From: Brachionus manjavacas
Taxonomy: Eukaryota > Rotifera > Eurotatoria > Ploima > Brachionidae
Direction of reading: 5' to 3'
Assembly: GCA_019054805.1 (NCBI GenBank)
Contig: JAHQIY010000010.1
Location: 2,215,501 to 2,279,500, forward strand
DNA: 64,000 bases
The position numbers and the translations under genes were made by a program. This document shows positions 48,314 to 60,394 of the stretch, in pieces. Every line of letters begins with the position of its first letter. The first letter of the stretch is position 1. The notes under the pieces were generated by a model. It made no database searches, was not told the DNA's origin, and saw nothing but the letters and a program-made list of their open reading frames with translations.

Positions 48314-48412
48314 TTTTTTCTAGATAAAACTTCACTTAACCAAACTATTTGTCAATAGAACCATTTTGCCAGACAAAGGTAGAGCAATCTAAAGCATAAT
48401 TTCCAAATAACG

Positions 48413-48695
48413 ATGGAAACTGTGGCCCAAAAAACAATTCTAAACGAAATTGTCAAGCGCTTCGCTGAGCCAGCCAAATCTCGCTTCAAATCATACCATT
48501 TAACAATTCTTATTTACATGGATCATATACTAGAGTTGGTGATCAGCAAGTATATGTTGTTTCGGGTTAAGTTTGAGGAGAAAAAAACCACCCTGACAGA
48601 AATGAAAAAATCTCAGCTGAATTTAGACCTGATATCGAAAGAGAAGCTGCAGGAATCACTTGTGCTGGTAAAAACCAAGGCTCGACACAGTTTTG
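48413..48695 (+). CDS. Candidate first coding exon, possibly of the progestin-receptor gene
   Basis: An ATG opens 94 codons plus one base and meets a good donor (TTTTG|GTAAGTG). Base composition is less AT-rich than the flanks, as for exons here. The protein is amphipathic, with a hydrophobic stretch (YHLTILIYMDHILELVI) and a K/E-rich end. I recognise no family. The phase fits only one of two acceptors before the receptor exon: TTTTTTAAAAAAG|CAAATC at 51,658, in the same AT-rich style as other acceptors here. Joined that way the receptor would have 425 residues. It could instead belong to another gene. Confidence 0.4.
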
Positions 48696-49864
48696 GTAAG
48701 TGAAATTTTTTCTTATTTTTTTATATTAATTTCGCACTAAAAAAAGCTTGATTTTTTTTCAGTAAATTAATTAGGCCTGACAGAATAAGATTTGAAATTA
48801 GAATTTCGTTGTTGAACAAAATCTAATCGCAATTGATTTTTTGATAATTTAAGAGAGGAAAATAATTAGATGATAAACTTTTTTGTCTCGAATAAATAAT
48901 TTTTTTATTTTTGTCAGTGATTGCTTGAGTAAAAAAGAGTTAAACATACATTTATTTTTAATCATTTTTCAAAAATCGATTGCTAAAAAAATTAATTAAA
49001 AAAACTCACTATTTTTGATTTAAATAAATTTTATGAAAAAATTTTTTTTGTAATTCCAAGGCTAAATTTAATTGTTAATTTGATATTTTTTTCTGTTTAC
49101 AAACTGACAACCACCGAAGCGAGAATGGGTCTTTTTTAAAATAAGACCAGGAAATCTGTTATTAAAGAAATATTGAGATTAAATTTAAAAAATTTACTAA
49201 ATTAAATTACTAAGAAAAAAATTCGTGGTAAAAAAAAATTTTAGTTCTTTTTTGGTATTTGTTACTTTAATCCCTTTCCCATTTCAAAAATAAAAATTAA
49301 TATTCTTCTCTTTCTTGAATATTCTTAAATTTTATCTTAATATTTGAATCCCTTTATTTCCCTTTATTCTAGAAATTAAAACACAGATTTAAATTTTAAG
49401 AATTAATGCAATAAAAAATTTCTAGATATCACCAAATTTTCTGGTCTCATGCTATATTATCATTATTATTAATTTGTAATTAAATGTGGAACGGCAAATT
49501 GAAGCTAATGATTAATTCAAAATATCATTAAAAGAGTTTATCTTTTTAAAATTATTAGTTAAAATTAATTTTTGAAATGGTTTTAGTAAAAAATTTTTTT
49601 TAACTTATTTTTAATAACTTTAAATTTATTAACCGATTATTTGTAAAATTTATTTTAAAATTTTTCTAATAAAATTAATTTGTATCTAGCATTCAAAATA
49701 AATTCAAAAACGAAATTCAAAAAAATTAGCAATATTTTTGAATTAAAAAATCAAAAAAAATCTTCGAAGAATCAGTTTACAAATTTAAATTTAAAAATCA
49801 GTTTTTAAAATGTGTTAAAAATTTTTTTTAATTATTTTTATTTCTTAAATACAAATAACATGTA
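48696..49864. other. Probable intron sequence, AT-rich
   Basis: If 48,413-48,695 is the first receptor exon this is intron 1. No frame or repeat recognised before the LINE insertion. Confidence 0.4.
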
Positions 49865-49892
49865 AAGGACTTACACAAAATTATTTATATTA
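49865..49892 (+). repeat. 28-base target-site duplication, left copy
   Basis: Begins AAGGACTTACACAAAA and is identical over 28 bases to 51,371-51,398. Confidence 0.92.
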
Positions 49893-51370
49893 GTAGTAGT
49901 AGAAGTAATAGTAGTAGTAAAAATAACTGCGACGCGAGCAAGTCGAGTTAAACCGTAAGGCTGTGGCAGTTCTTTACAATCACACCAGATTCTGTACCAT
50001 AAACCATTCATCAAGTCTTTCTTTGAAGGAATTTAATGAATTTGCTTCAACAACATTTTTTGATAAACGGTTCCAGTCGTTTACAACCCTGTTTGTGATA
50101 AAGTTGAACCGTGATGGACAATTTTAATAAGTTCTCTTGTAACGATCTTTGCATGACCCCTCAAAATATAATTATTTCTTTGAACGTACCTGATTTTACT
50201 TACCAATTTAACAGTTTCTAGACTGTTTACAATTTTAAAAAACTGAATCAAATCGCCTCTTCTTCTTCTCATATCCAAAGTGGTAAGTTTTATTCTATTG
50301 AAACTTTCTTCATACTCCAAAAAATAAGGGCTGGAATCAACTTCGTAGCTCTACGTTGTACTTTTTCCAATTCCTTCTTTTTAATTCTTATCTTCTTTCA
50401 GGTATGGATTCCAAACACTAACTCCATATTCAATAAGAGGTCTTACAAATGAGGCATACAATAACTTAACTACATTGGCGTCCAAAAATTTAAAGTTTTT
50501 CCAAATCATTCCCAAAATCTTATTCGTTCTGCCAGAAGAGTAGCTAACATGGGTACCCCATTTTATATCATTTTGAAAAAGCACACCCAAATTCTTTTCC
50601 AATTTTGTTTTATCTAATGATTCTGTTACATATTTATTAAAAATTGTGTAGTCAAACTGAGGATTTTTATAACCTATATGCATAACTTTACACTTTTCTA
50701 CGTTTAAATCAGTCGCCTAAGTAATTGCCCAGCTTGAAACAGTATCTTTATCGCGTTGTAAAGATAAGTTATCATTTAGATGATTAACAGCTGCTAAAAT
50801 TTCCATATCCTCAGCATAGACCTTTGTTTCATTACTTAAAGATTCGGACAAATCGTTTCTGAAAAAAAAAAAGAAGAGGCCCAAGGACCGATCCTTGTGG
50901 AACACCACTAGTAACATCAAGCCATTCTGATTCAACGTTACCAAGAACAACTCTTTGTTTTCTTTCATCTAAAATATTTTTCCTTCAAATTCATAAGCTG
51001 ATAACTTGTAGAGTAACAGTCGTTGTGATACTTTGACAAATGCTTTGGAAAAGTCAGTGTATACAATGTCGATCTGATTGCCAGAGGCTAGTAGATTTGA
51101 GATAATATCCATTGTTTCTAGTAAATTTGTAGAGCACGACTTTTTTGGAACGAAACCGTGTTGAGCGTTTGATAAAAGAGCGTTCTTCAATAAGTGTTTA
51201 ACATTAGCTCTCCAGTATTTTACAGACAATACTGGTACGATAATTACCTGGATCGAGCTTAGCTTCATTTTTATATAATGGAGTTACATTTGCATGCTTC
51301 CTAATGGAAGGTAATTCACCTGTTGCAATTGATTTTTTGAATATTAGCATAATTGGTTGAATTTTAGAAT
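49893..51370 (-). mobile_element. 5'-truncated CR1/Jockey-like LINE
   Basis: 1,478 bases between exact 28-base duplications, so the ends are defined to the base. On the minus strand the element starts within RT: ATGELPSIRKHANVTPLYKN, NYRTSIVCKILE, NAQHGFVPKKSCSTNL, then palm motif A TDFSKAF. The catalytic box is changed to YAEDMEI (family FADD). Then follow NLGVLFQNDIKWGTHV and SFVRPLIEYGVSVWNPY of the thumb and C-terminal region. The 3' end carries tandem TAC/TACTAC repeats. Frameshifts and the lost aspartate show it is dead. It sits in the presumed intron upstream of the receptor exon. Confidence 0.9.
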
Positions 51371-51398
51371 AAGGACTTACACAAAATTATTTATATTA
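51371..51398 (+). repeat. 28-base target-site duplication, right copy
   Basis: Identical to 49,865-49,892. Confidence 0.92.
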
Positions 51399-51672
51399 AT
51401 TCTAAGAATATTTTTTATATTTAACGATAAACTCTTTGACCTGTAATGATATTTTGAATAAATCATCAATTTGAAGATGAATAAAAAAATACTTAACTTC
51501 AAACAACGCATTATAAATTTGACATTTAATTTCGATTTTAGATAACAGAATAAACACTGATTAAAGCACATTTTTTTTATTTCTATCAATGATTTTATAT
51601 AAAAAAATAAATGAATTTAATAAACTAAAATTCTAAAAATTAAAATTTTTTAAAAAAGCAAATCTACAGTCA

Positions 51673-54060
51673 ATGCATGAACAATGCCGGTCGCATCATG
51701 AAACACCAGAGCTGTTTTGCGAACCTTTTATACATAATGGCTTTAGACCTGTTAACCAGCCATACTCCTACTATGCCAAATCTTTATTTACCAAACATAA
51801 CGAAACAATCAACGCATGGTCTCACTATCTAGGAGCTATTTACACCATGTACCTAGCGTTCACGATGGATTTTAGTGATCCGTAAGTAAATTTAAAATTT
51901 TATTAAAACAGATAAGGCTTTCAAAGTTGTTTGTTCTATATCTTGCCATTAAAACAAAAAGTAATATAAAAATGTATTAAAAAATTATTTTTATCAAAAG
52001 ACTGATAATTTAAAAAAAAACCTGTTAAAAATTTTAATTCTAATAAAATTCGAATTAAAAATAAAATTAATAATGATTTATTTGTAAACCATTCTAAAAT
52101 AAAAAGAATGGGGCTAGTAATTTTTGTGATCAATTTTTAAGCATATGAATAATAAAGTTTTTTTTTAAAATAATTATTAATTTTAATTTTTAATTCTAAT
52201 TTTATTAGAGTAAAAATCTTGGCAGCTTTTCTTTTTTAAATCAGTTTTACTAGAGACTTTGGAATGATTTTGTTTAGCTATTGAATTTTTCAGCATTCAG
52301 TGGTTAAGCTATTTAATCATTTAAATTTTCAGACTAAATTGTTAAAATTTTTTGGAATTGTTGAAATATTGATTTATAAAAACTTATGGATATTCATGAC
52401 TGTGTGTTTATTTAATAATTAGTCCTTACATAATTAAACGGCTACTGCATCGGTTCTCAATCAGCTACGCTTGTTTTAAAGTAGATTTTAAGAAATTTAA
52501 AATAAAGGCCAAGACCAAAATTTTTGAAGCAATGAATAATGGATTTTTTATTAAATTTTTATTTGATTTCATGAGGTCCTACTAAAACACCGACCCCCAA
52601 ATTTTGATAATTTCCTGAGCCAACTTATTTTACCAAGCACAGATATTTTCTTAAGTTTTAAAAAGACATTTAGTTTTGAATTTTTGACTTTTCCATAATT
52701 AGTTTTTTTTTTAAGTTCAAGATTTTTATTTTCTTGAAAATTTAGATTTTTTCTATTTTAACCTGACCCTCAATTTATTTACGACTGACCCTCATTTTTC
52801 TTGTAGAAAATTTCTAGAGCTTTTTAAGAATGAGTTTAGTTTTTTTCCAATAAGTTTTTGAGATATTCCAGAATTTTTGAAACTCCAATAATCTTTATTT
52901 ATTTATGCAAGTTTTTCGATTACAAAAAAATTTTAAATAATAATATTAATTTTCTTGTAAATTTTAACTTAAATGAAATTATGTCAAAAGGGGATAAAAA
53001 TTTCGATTTTTCCCTAATTCAATATTTAAGATATCGACTTTATTATTTTGTTAAATTAATAAATCAGTAAATTTAATAAATTAAAAAAAAAATAAAATTT
53101 TTCAATAATTTTAAAAATTTCTGAAATATCTCAAGACCATATTTTAAGGTTTTGAAAAATATATAAAATTCAATTCTCAAAAAAAAATAAAAATCTTGCA
53201 AAAAACTAATTTAATTTTCAAACGAAAAAAAATAAAAGCCTTATTTTTTATTAAATAATTATAAAAAAAATAAATAATTTTTTTAAAGGTATTCATGGCC
53301 GATTCTCACATGCTTAATAACATCAACAATAATGTTTGTATCAAGCGCCACCGCTCACTTGATGCACCAAAAGAGTCATTTGTGTCACATGACTTGTTTT
53401 TTGTGCGACTTTGGTGGAATTTCATTTAACGGCTTCGGAGCTTCATTCATGCAAACATTCATGTCAGCCCCCGTATGGTACTACCAATGTCTAGAGCCCT
53501 ACTTGCTTCCCTTGATCGGACTTCAGTCAGCTTTATGTTGTTTGTTGAACTCTCTAGCCCAGACCAAGTACAAACGACCATATCCACCCATAAAGCGTTT
53601 TTTACAATTCGCTCCATGCGGTCTTTTGTGGATATTTTCCATTCTGCCACTTTTCATAAATTATCTAATGAACGAACCAGATGGCTTTAAGATCAGCTAT
53701 GTCTACCATTTTGGTCACATATTTACATTTTTGACTGGAGCTGCATTTTTTGCACTTGATTTTCCGCAGAGATTTTTTCCCGGGCGTCTTGACTTTTTTG
53801 GTCAAGGCCACAACATATTTCACGTATGCATATTTTTCGTAGTTTATTTTCAGTTCAAAGCCTGTCACACAGACTTTGTCACAAATAGAGAACTGATAGC
53901 CCAGACTAGACAAGAGCCAAATTTTTTTAGTTGTTTCTTGTCTCTTGCTGTTCTGGTAGGTTATTATTTTTACATGATTAGATCATTTTATAACATGATC
54001 AAACACAATTTTGATATGGAAGGAAATCTAAAGATTACCAAGCAAATAAAGACAAAATAA
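51673..54060 (+). CDS. Membrane progestin receptor, PAQR family
   Basis: Exons 51,673-51,881 and 53,289-54,060 give 326 residues from the ATG at 51,673. The intron runs from GTAAGT to TTTTAAAG and phases exactly (CC|G, proline 70). Family blocks in order: CEPFIHNGFRPVNQP (16-30), KHNETINAWSH (41-51), S88 with H93 in SSATAH, D110, NSLAQTKYKRPYPP (157-170), and FGQGHNIFH with H244 and H248. S, H, D and HxxxH are the conserved putative metal-site residues of the PAQR/CREST fold. Seven or eight hydrophobic helices are visible. Vertebrate members (PAQR5-8) bind progestins at the plasma membrane; length and blocks fit that subgroup best. The basic C-terminus ends KQIKTK. The frame is intact and is probably functional. 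An upstream coding exon at 48,413 is possible. Confidence 0.93.
51882..53288 (+). other. Receptor intron
   Basis: 1,407 bases, GTAAGT to AAG, very AT-rich. A few short frames with no recognisable content. Much longer than the 52-58 base introns proposed elsewhere in the window. Confidence 0.8.
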
Positions 54061-54226
54061 AGTGTAAATTGGAAAATTGTCGGAATATTACCTAAGTAAC
54101 TAGATATATTGTGAAAACAGAAATGACTGTTATTTGATCTGTTAAATTTATCTTGTTTTTGTTTTCATTTTGTTCTACAATTGCTAATCTGATATCTTCC
54201 GGTGTTAATAGAATCTTTTTTTTTTA

Positions 54227-54232
54227 AATAAA
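54227..54232 (+). terminator. Polyadenylation signal of the receptor gene
   Basis: AATAAA 167 bases after the stop codon, the first clear one beyond the AAAATAAAG that overlaps the stop. Confidence 0.45.
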
Positions 54233-54240
54233 CCATTTTA

Positions 54241-55514
54241 TAAAATGAATTTTTTTTATTACCTCCCCAGCCCCAAATTAGTATCATTTTACAGATACTT
54301 GATTTAATAATTGAATTTTTTCGAAATAACTTACAATTTTGTCTGCTTTTGAAAATTGTTTTATTAAAAATATATATATATATACACGATTGTATAGTTT
54401 AAAATAAGAAATAATTATTCACAGGTTTAAATTTTAGGCTTACTAAAGTGGTTGGGAATAACGCAGTGTAGTGTGAATTTGCTTCGTAGAAGCCACAAAT
54501 ACAAAATTTTCGCGGCTTATTGTTCGTTGGAGTGTATTTTAACGCATGACAAAAGTTTCCTGGTCTCCTTTGGTATTTTTCTATAAGTTGAATAGAAGTG
54601 CAATTTTCATTAACATCGAATCTCATGTTTGAATATATGTATCAAACATATGATCGAAGTCGATTTCGATTATTAAAGTCGATTTCATGTAAAAGAGTAC
54701 AAACAAAATTTCATAATTTTCATTGCAAAAAAAAAAAAAAAAGGAACAGTGATAAATATTGTATATCAAATAAAAGCTCAGCTTATTAGCTTTAATTTAA
54801 GCACATAAACTTAAACTTTGAACTAAGTAATTATAAATAAAATTTGACTTAAAGACTACCATATATTTTTCATTAAAATGATTAAATAAAATAGTGAAGA
54901 AAATAATAATTTGTAAAATTTTTTTATTTTTTTATTAAGTTGAATCAAATTTATAAAAGTGTTTAAAATTTGGTGTAAATATCGTGTTCCGTTCAAAAGT
55001 TATACTATCAAAATCAAAATATTACCATTATTTTGATTATGATTATTTTAACAATACTATTACAAAATATTACAAAACATTAACATTACAAAATATTACC
55101 ATTACAAAAGATTATGATTATTTTAACCTTTTTTAAAATAAGGTTAAAATTTAAGGGTTTTTTGAGAATATCTTGGGAACAGAATGAAATAAAAAAATGA
55201 TTCATATACCATCTTGATCCTTGTTTGATTATATATCAGATGATGTATAAAAATTATTAAAATAATATCATTAACTAGGAGGACATTGAGATAATTTAGG
55301 TGGAGTCAAGGTTTTGCAGTTTATTTCCGGTATAAACAAAGCAGATACATTATATAAAGTGTGTTGTAATCATTAAGGTCTAATGTATATTTGTATAAAA
55401 TTTCAAAAATTTTCGATGAACCAATCACTAGATTTTATCGAAAACAAACTCGCGCCAACCTTTATTGAACACCCGTTATAATGTATAGCAGATTTTTCAT
55501 CACATCTCAAATTT
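54241..55514. other. AT-rich DNA between receptor and Helitron
   Basis: Holds a short TA microsatellite (about 54,369-54,383), an A-run of about 16 (54,727-54,742) and a degenerate ATTACAAAATATTA repeat (55,060-55,120). The Helitron 3' end must lie in the right part, but I could not fix its terminal hairpin and CTRR. Confidence 0.45.
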
Positions 55515-58500
55515 CTAATAAAAATATTTTTTAAAGAAACACTTAATTAATTTACCTTCAAAATCAATTTTTCCATCTTGTTTAAAATAATGATTCTTTA
55601 AAGATTGAGGAGCAGACCTAGGAGATTGTTTGCTTAAACTATTTTCAAAACTGGGCTGGTGTTTTGTAATTAGACATTGACTGGGAATATTTGGCTGAAA
55701 ACCACGCATACTATTGTTTTTCTTAATGAATTTCAAAAGTTGAACAATTTCTTGTCACCCGCGAAAGCGCAACATAAGCTTGACCATGTGCAAACAATGT
55801 ACTGTCTATTGAAACATGGACACTATAAGAGTTGTTCCTTGCACCTTATGTATAGTTTGCGCAGTCGCATTTACAATGGGAAACTGTATTCTATAAGTTA
55901 CCATTCCAATTTTGTTTAATTTGATTTTTTGTTTCATTTTTGGAATAATAACCAATTTACCACCTTCAAGTCTAACTGACAATAATTTTTCACTCCTATT
56001 CAAATACGTCCTCAGCGCTCCATAAACCAACTCGCTTTCAATTAAAATATTTTTTACAATGTATGTCACAGAATCAAGCTATGACCTTGATTCTGTGACA
56101 TATTTTTTGTTTTCTAAGCAAATGCAAACTGCAAAGATTTGTTTTATTTGAAAGTTGTGTACATTCTTCTTTAATTGAATGTCCCTCTCCACAGACTCTT
56201 TGCTTAAATAGTTTGATATCTTCTTCTTTTAATATTCCAATACGTCAACTGTTTAGGGCCCTCTGAAACACGATATCGCCTTTCTTACATTTGTTTTGAG
56301 TAAAAATGGTTTAAAATTATTGAGGAATAAATTCGATTCCGAGATTTTTTTAACGGGCCATTGTACAGTTGAAACAGGAGGCAGCTGAAACAAATCTCCT
56401 ACTAAAATTACACTTTTCCCTCCAAAAAGCTTTTCTTTTATTTCATTCACAATAATTTCTATTTCATTGATAACATCAAGCATCAAATCATTTAGCATAC
56501 TAATCTCGTCGATAATAATATACTCCGTATTTTTTATTTGTTGCCATTTTGCAGAATCCAACTCTAAATTATTGTCAAATTCACAATCAATTGAGAAGAA
56601 ACCATGCACTGTTCGACCTGTAATTTATTTTGCGGCAAGACCTGTTGTTACAAGTTGAGCTACTTCTTTATTGTTTATAAATAGCATTTTGTTTAAATAA
56701 TCATTCAAATTTGTTTTTTCAGTACCAGCTGCGCCCCAGATAAATAAGAGATTTTGTTTATTCAAATTTTCTTGGATATAATCAACTATTTTTTTTGACA
56801 AGAAGTTAATTTGTTATAATCGTTTATGAAGTTATTTATAATCGTAAGAACACGATCGTTTAATTTTAGTAAACTTCCGATTTCTTGATCAGGAACATTA
56901 TGTTCTATTGTTGCAAAATTATGGTCATAATTGATTAATTTGTTCTCTTCTTCGTCAAGTTCTGAATCGTCGAAGATGAACGAATTTTTGGCATTGTCTG
57001 CTTCTACAAAATTATTTAGCATTTGTCGATCGAATGCTCCTTGAATATCTAATTGCTGATTTTGCCTTTTTATACAATTCTAATGTATCGTTTCTAATTC
57101 TGAATCAACTTTACAGTCGTCTGGCTAGATTAATTCTCCTTAAATGCATTCTTCCCAATTCTTTTTTGAAATAGTATCTTGACTAATTAATTGATCATAA
57201 CTCCTAAAACTTACATTATACAACAACCTTTGATAATAATAAATTTCTCCATCGATTGAGTTATTAAAAGTTGTTCGAACAATAATATTGCTATTTCGCT
57301 TTACAAATTTATTCCCTTCTAAATTAATGACACTTTCCATACGAGACTTTGGAACTTGTCTTTTTGATGTTTTAAGGAAAATCTCAAATTTTCTATGGAA
57401 TTCAAAAAAAGCAATTGACTCAAAAATTGAATCCAAAGAACGTTTCATATTATAATCATAAGCTTAATTTTTGAAAATTTCATCATCGTAGGGATCCATT
57501 TCAATCAATACATTTTTTCGCTTAAGAAATTTAAATTCACGCTCTGGAACACTTGTTGGTATAAAAATAACTCGAGCGTTTGACTGAACAAAAGTTCGTT
57601 GTTTTCTTAAGAAATATTTTTGGCGTTAAAAGATGGTTCTTTTTTTGCAATGTATTTTACGAGATATTGTTCAATACCGCGCTTAGTTACATACTGAAGG
57701 TTTACATTACCGTTCCATAGAATTAGTAATTTTGGATTATATGGAACTACATTTATATCTTCAGCTTTTTTTCTTCTGTAAAAATGTTTACTTCCATCAG
57801 CAGAATCGCAATATTCATTGCATAAATCAAACGGAAAGCCATATTTACATCGTTTTAAGTGTTTATTTTTGTTTTTATAGCAACGTGATGGAACACATTT
57901 ATGAACTTGATTTATTTTTACATAATTTTTGAGATAAGAACTAAATACATCATTTGCTGATGGCATGACAGTCAGCTCTAATTAAATCTCTTTTTAAATC
58001 TTTAATCCTAAATATGTAATGCACCACGATTTTGACACTCGATACGGAACCAATAAGTTATTACTTCACCAAAAATTCCTCTTAATGAAATTATTTAGTA
58101 ATTTATAAACTTAAACTAATAAAAATATTTAGTAATTTATTAAATTTAAGATTAAAAATTGAGCCTGGTCACGAAGCACATCCTATTAAGTAAATATTGG
58201 GCTTCGAAAATATTTAGAAATTTGCAAGCCTCAGTTTAATTTTGGGAAAAATTTAAAATCCTTTTTTTGGATCAGCCGGTTTAATGTATTTCATAATTAA
58301 GAGCAAACGGCGAAAAAATAGCTCCGAAACTTCAACAGGTTTGAATAATGAGCATTTATTTTTCTTTTAAGCCAAAACCATTTTAAGTTCAGGAAAGGAA
58401 TTGTTAGCTGTAAATGTCACGAAAAAATCAGGCAATCCTTTTTTTAAAATAAATATAAAATTAAAATTGATTTTGCTATTTATTATTTCAAAAACTTTTA

Positions 58501-58593
58501 CCTTTTGAATTTATTAAAGCAATTAAATCAAAATATTTCGATTTCTATAGAATTTCGATCCTGTAATCGAGCGAGGTATACAATTTCCATATT
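55515..58593 (-). pseudogene. Helitron Rep/helicase, middle and C-terminal part
   Basis: Minus strand, shifting frames. Near 58,400 GLPDFFVTFTANN (the SAND-like block of Helitron Rep). Near 58,050 QNRGALHI followed by a stop, a broken HUH site. Then VVPYNPKLLILWNGNVNLQY with EQYLVKYIAK (the catalytic tyrosine block). Then GEIYYYQRLLYNV. Helicase motifs of the PIF1 type follow: Walker A as GAAGTEKT (G to E), YIIIDEISML, VILVGDLFQLPPV, FPIVNATAQTIHKVQGTTL and HGQAYVALSRVT. At least three frame breaks and an in-frame TAA make it a pseudogene. The N-terminal part lies beyond the Merlin insertion. Confidence 0.88.
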
Positions 58594-58601
58594 GAAAATA
58601 A
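58594..58601 (+). repeat. 8-base target-site duplication of Merlin, left
   Basis: GAAAATAA, repeated at 60,418-60,425. Eight to nine bases is the standard for Merlin elements. Confidence 0.88.
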
Positions 58602-58624
58602 GGCATAATTCTGATATGTGAACT
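58602..58624 (+). repeat. Merlin left terminal inverted repeat
   Basis: Pairs with 60,395-60,417; the two mismatches are at positions 7 and 8. Confidence 0.88.
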
Positions 58625-58778
58625 ATAGATCACAAATTATGTGAACTAAAAATTATGTGCACTCTCTCGAATAATAGTGCACGAAAAAGTGTGAACTGAA
58701 AATTATGTGATCTTTTCAGTGCACATAATTTTATTTTATTTGAAAAAAGCAAATTTAGTCTCTTCAGTTGTTTTTATA

Positions 58779-60218
58779 ATGAACTATAATTTGAACGTCG
58801 ATGAACTAGACTATGTTCACCAATTTCCAAAGATCGGTATTCTATCGAATAAAAATTGTTCAAGTTGTAATTCCGAATTTAAAATTGTAAAACGCAAGCG
58901 AAACAAAGACGGTCGAAGTTTACTTTCTGCTCGGTGTAAGAACTCAAAATGTCAAAAATTTTCAAGTATTCACAAGGAATCATTTTTTAGTTTGTTTCGT
59001 AAACTGATGCTATTCATATTAGAGATCATCAAGTATTGGGCTGTTCAGTTGACCATATCGAAAACAAGTGACTTGATTAAAATTAACGAAAATGTTAAAA
59101 ATGATTCCAAGTATATCGTTTCAAATGTTTTTAGATTACTGAGAAATATTTGTAGTGCGAGTATCCAGGATTATACTAGAAATGTTAAACTGGGAGGAAA
59201 AGGTATGGTAGTAGAGATTGATGAATCTCTAATATCTAAAGTCAAATACAACCGTGGTAGCAAGCTAAAAAGGAAACAGGTTTGGATTTTTGGTCTTGTA
59301 GAGAGAGATTCCAAAGGCCGTTGTTACATTGAAATAGTGCCAGATCGTAAGGCTGAGACTTTATTACGGATTATTTATGATCACGTCGCCGAGGGAACGA
59401 CTATAATATCTGACAGTTGGTCGTCTTACCAAAAATTGCTTGAATTTAACAATTATAATCACCTCCAAGTTAATCATAAGTACAACTTCCTGGATCCGAC
59501 TACTGGCGCTCACACCAATAAAATCGAAGGCCTCTGGAAGCATGCTAAGCAAATTTTCAAAGAAACCAATGGTTGTCTTAGGGTCAATCTAAAGTCGTTC
59601 ATCGACGAATTCTTTTGGCGTCAAGTGGTTGCGTCTGATAGAGTGGACGCTTTGGATAAAATTTTACATGAAATCTCAAGATTCTATCCAGCTGATGGTA
59701 TTAAATATGTGGATTTCAAAGAAGGTAGTGAAGATACCGAACTTAACTTAGAAGAAGATATTGAAGAAGTTATAGATGAAGACGATGAAAACGATGTTAC
59801 ATGGTCAGAGCATCGCGAAGAAGAAGAGATAGAAGCTGGTGTAGAAGAGCCAGTGGTAAATTTATCTGAAGCTATCTTGAACGCCGAACCTGAAGTAGAG
59901 GTATGCTCAGTAGTTAAGCCAGTACAGTCAATCCAATCGCAAATGTTGGAAAAAATGAATGATTTAAATGCCCGTTTAGAAAATGTGTCTTTAAATAATG
60001 TCAAAAGAAATGCTTTGGCCATTGAGAAAGTTTCTTATGAAACTCCAAAGCCGAGTAATGAAGCTGTGCAGTCTGTAAATGTTCTTTTAAAGAAAAATAA
60101 AGCAGTCAATACAAGTGGTATTTTATGTGAATTGTGTAGTCAGTTGGGGAAAGAGAAATATTGTATGAATGAGTGGGGTCTAAAAATACATGTTAGTCGG
60201 ATTCATAAAAAAAATTGA
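58779..60218 (+). CDS. Merlin transposase (ISXO2-like DDE) with C-terminal zinc finger
   Basis: 479 residues from the ATG at 58,779; an in-frame ATG at 58,707 would add 24 hydrophobic residues from the terminal region and is less likely. An N-terminal zinc ribbon has C27, C30, C53 and C58. The DDE nuclease: D148 in VVEIDESLISK, D212 in IISDSWSSYQ, E250 in HTNKIEGLWKHAK, with the ISXO2-type spacing. Residues about 316-375 are an acidic linker (EEDIEEVIDEDDEND). A C2H2 finger closes the protein: C450, C453, H471, H476, with a GLKIHVSRIH helix. The enzyme should cut and join the element ends. No break in the frame was found and all key residues are present, so the copy may be active or recently so. 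The acidic tail and finger go beyond the usual Merlin domain set I know. Confidence 0.9.
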   Translation: MNYNLNVDELDYVHQFPKIGILSNKNCSSCNSEFKIVKRKRNKDGRSLLSARCKNSKCQKFSSIHKESFFSLFRKLMLFILEIIKYWAVQLTISKTSDLIKINENVKNDSKYIVSNVFRLLRNICSASIQDYTRNVKLGGKGMVVEIDESLISKVKYNRGSKLKRKQVWIFGLVERDSKGRCYIEIVPDRKAETLLRIIYDHVAEGTTIISDSWSSYQKLLEFNNYNHLQVNHKYNFLDPTTGAHTNKIEGLWKHAKQIFKETNGCLRVNLKSFIDEFFWRQVVASDRVDALDKILHEISRFYPADGIKYVDFKEGSEDTELNLEEDIEEVIDEDDENDVTWSEHREEEEIEAGVEEPVVNLSEAILNAEPEVEVCSVVKPVQSIQSQMLEKMNDLNARLENVSLNNVKRNALAIEKVSYETPKPSNEAVQSVNVLLKKNKAVNTSGILCELCSQLGKEKYCMNEWGLKIHVSRIHKKN

Positions 60219-60394
60219 AACACTGTGATACTTTTTTTTTCTAAATTAACACTTTCTAAATTTAATTTTACCTAATTAACACTTTAATTTTCAATAAAGT
60301 TCACGTATTAATTATCAGTTCACGATTTTTTTTGTCTATAAATTTTGGTGCACTTAGTTCACCTATCAACTTTAAGAAAGTGCACATAATTTTC

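Noticed and set aside
52858..53070. 70-codon frame in the receptor intron
   Set aside because: AT-rich, K/N/I/F-rich translation typical of chance frames here.
53459..53913. Frames opposite and out of frame with the receptor exon
   Set aside because: Shadows of the PAQR coding sequence.
59364..60022. Minus-strand frames over the Merlin transposase, one serine-rich
   Set aside because: Antisense to the transposase; the serine run mirrors the acidic linker.
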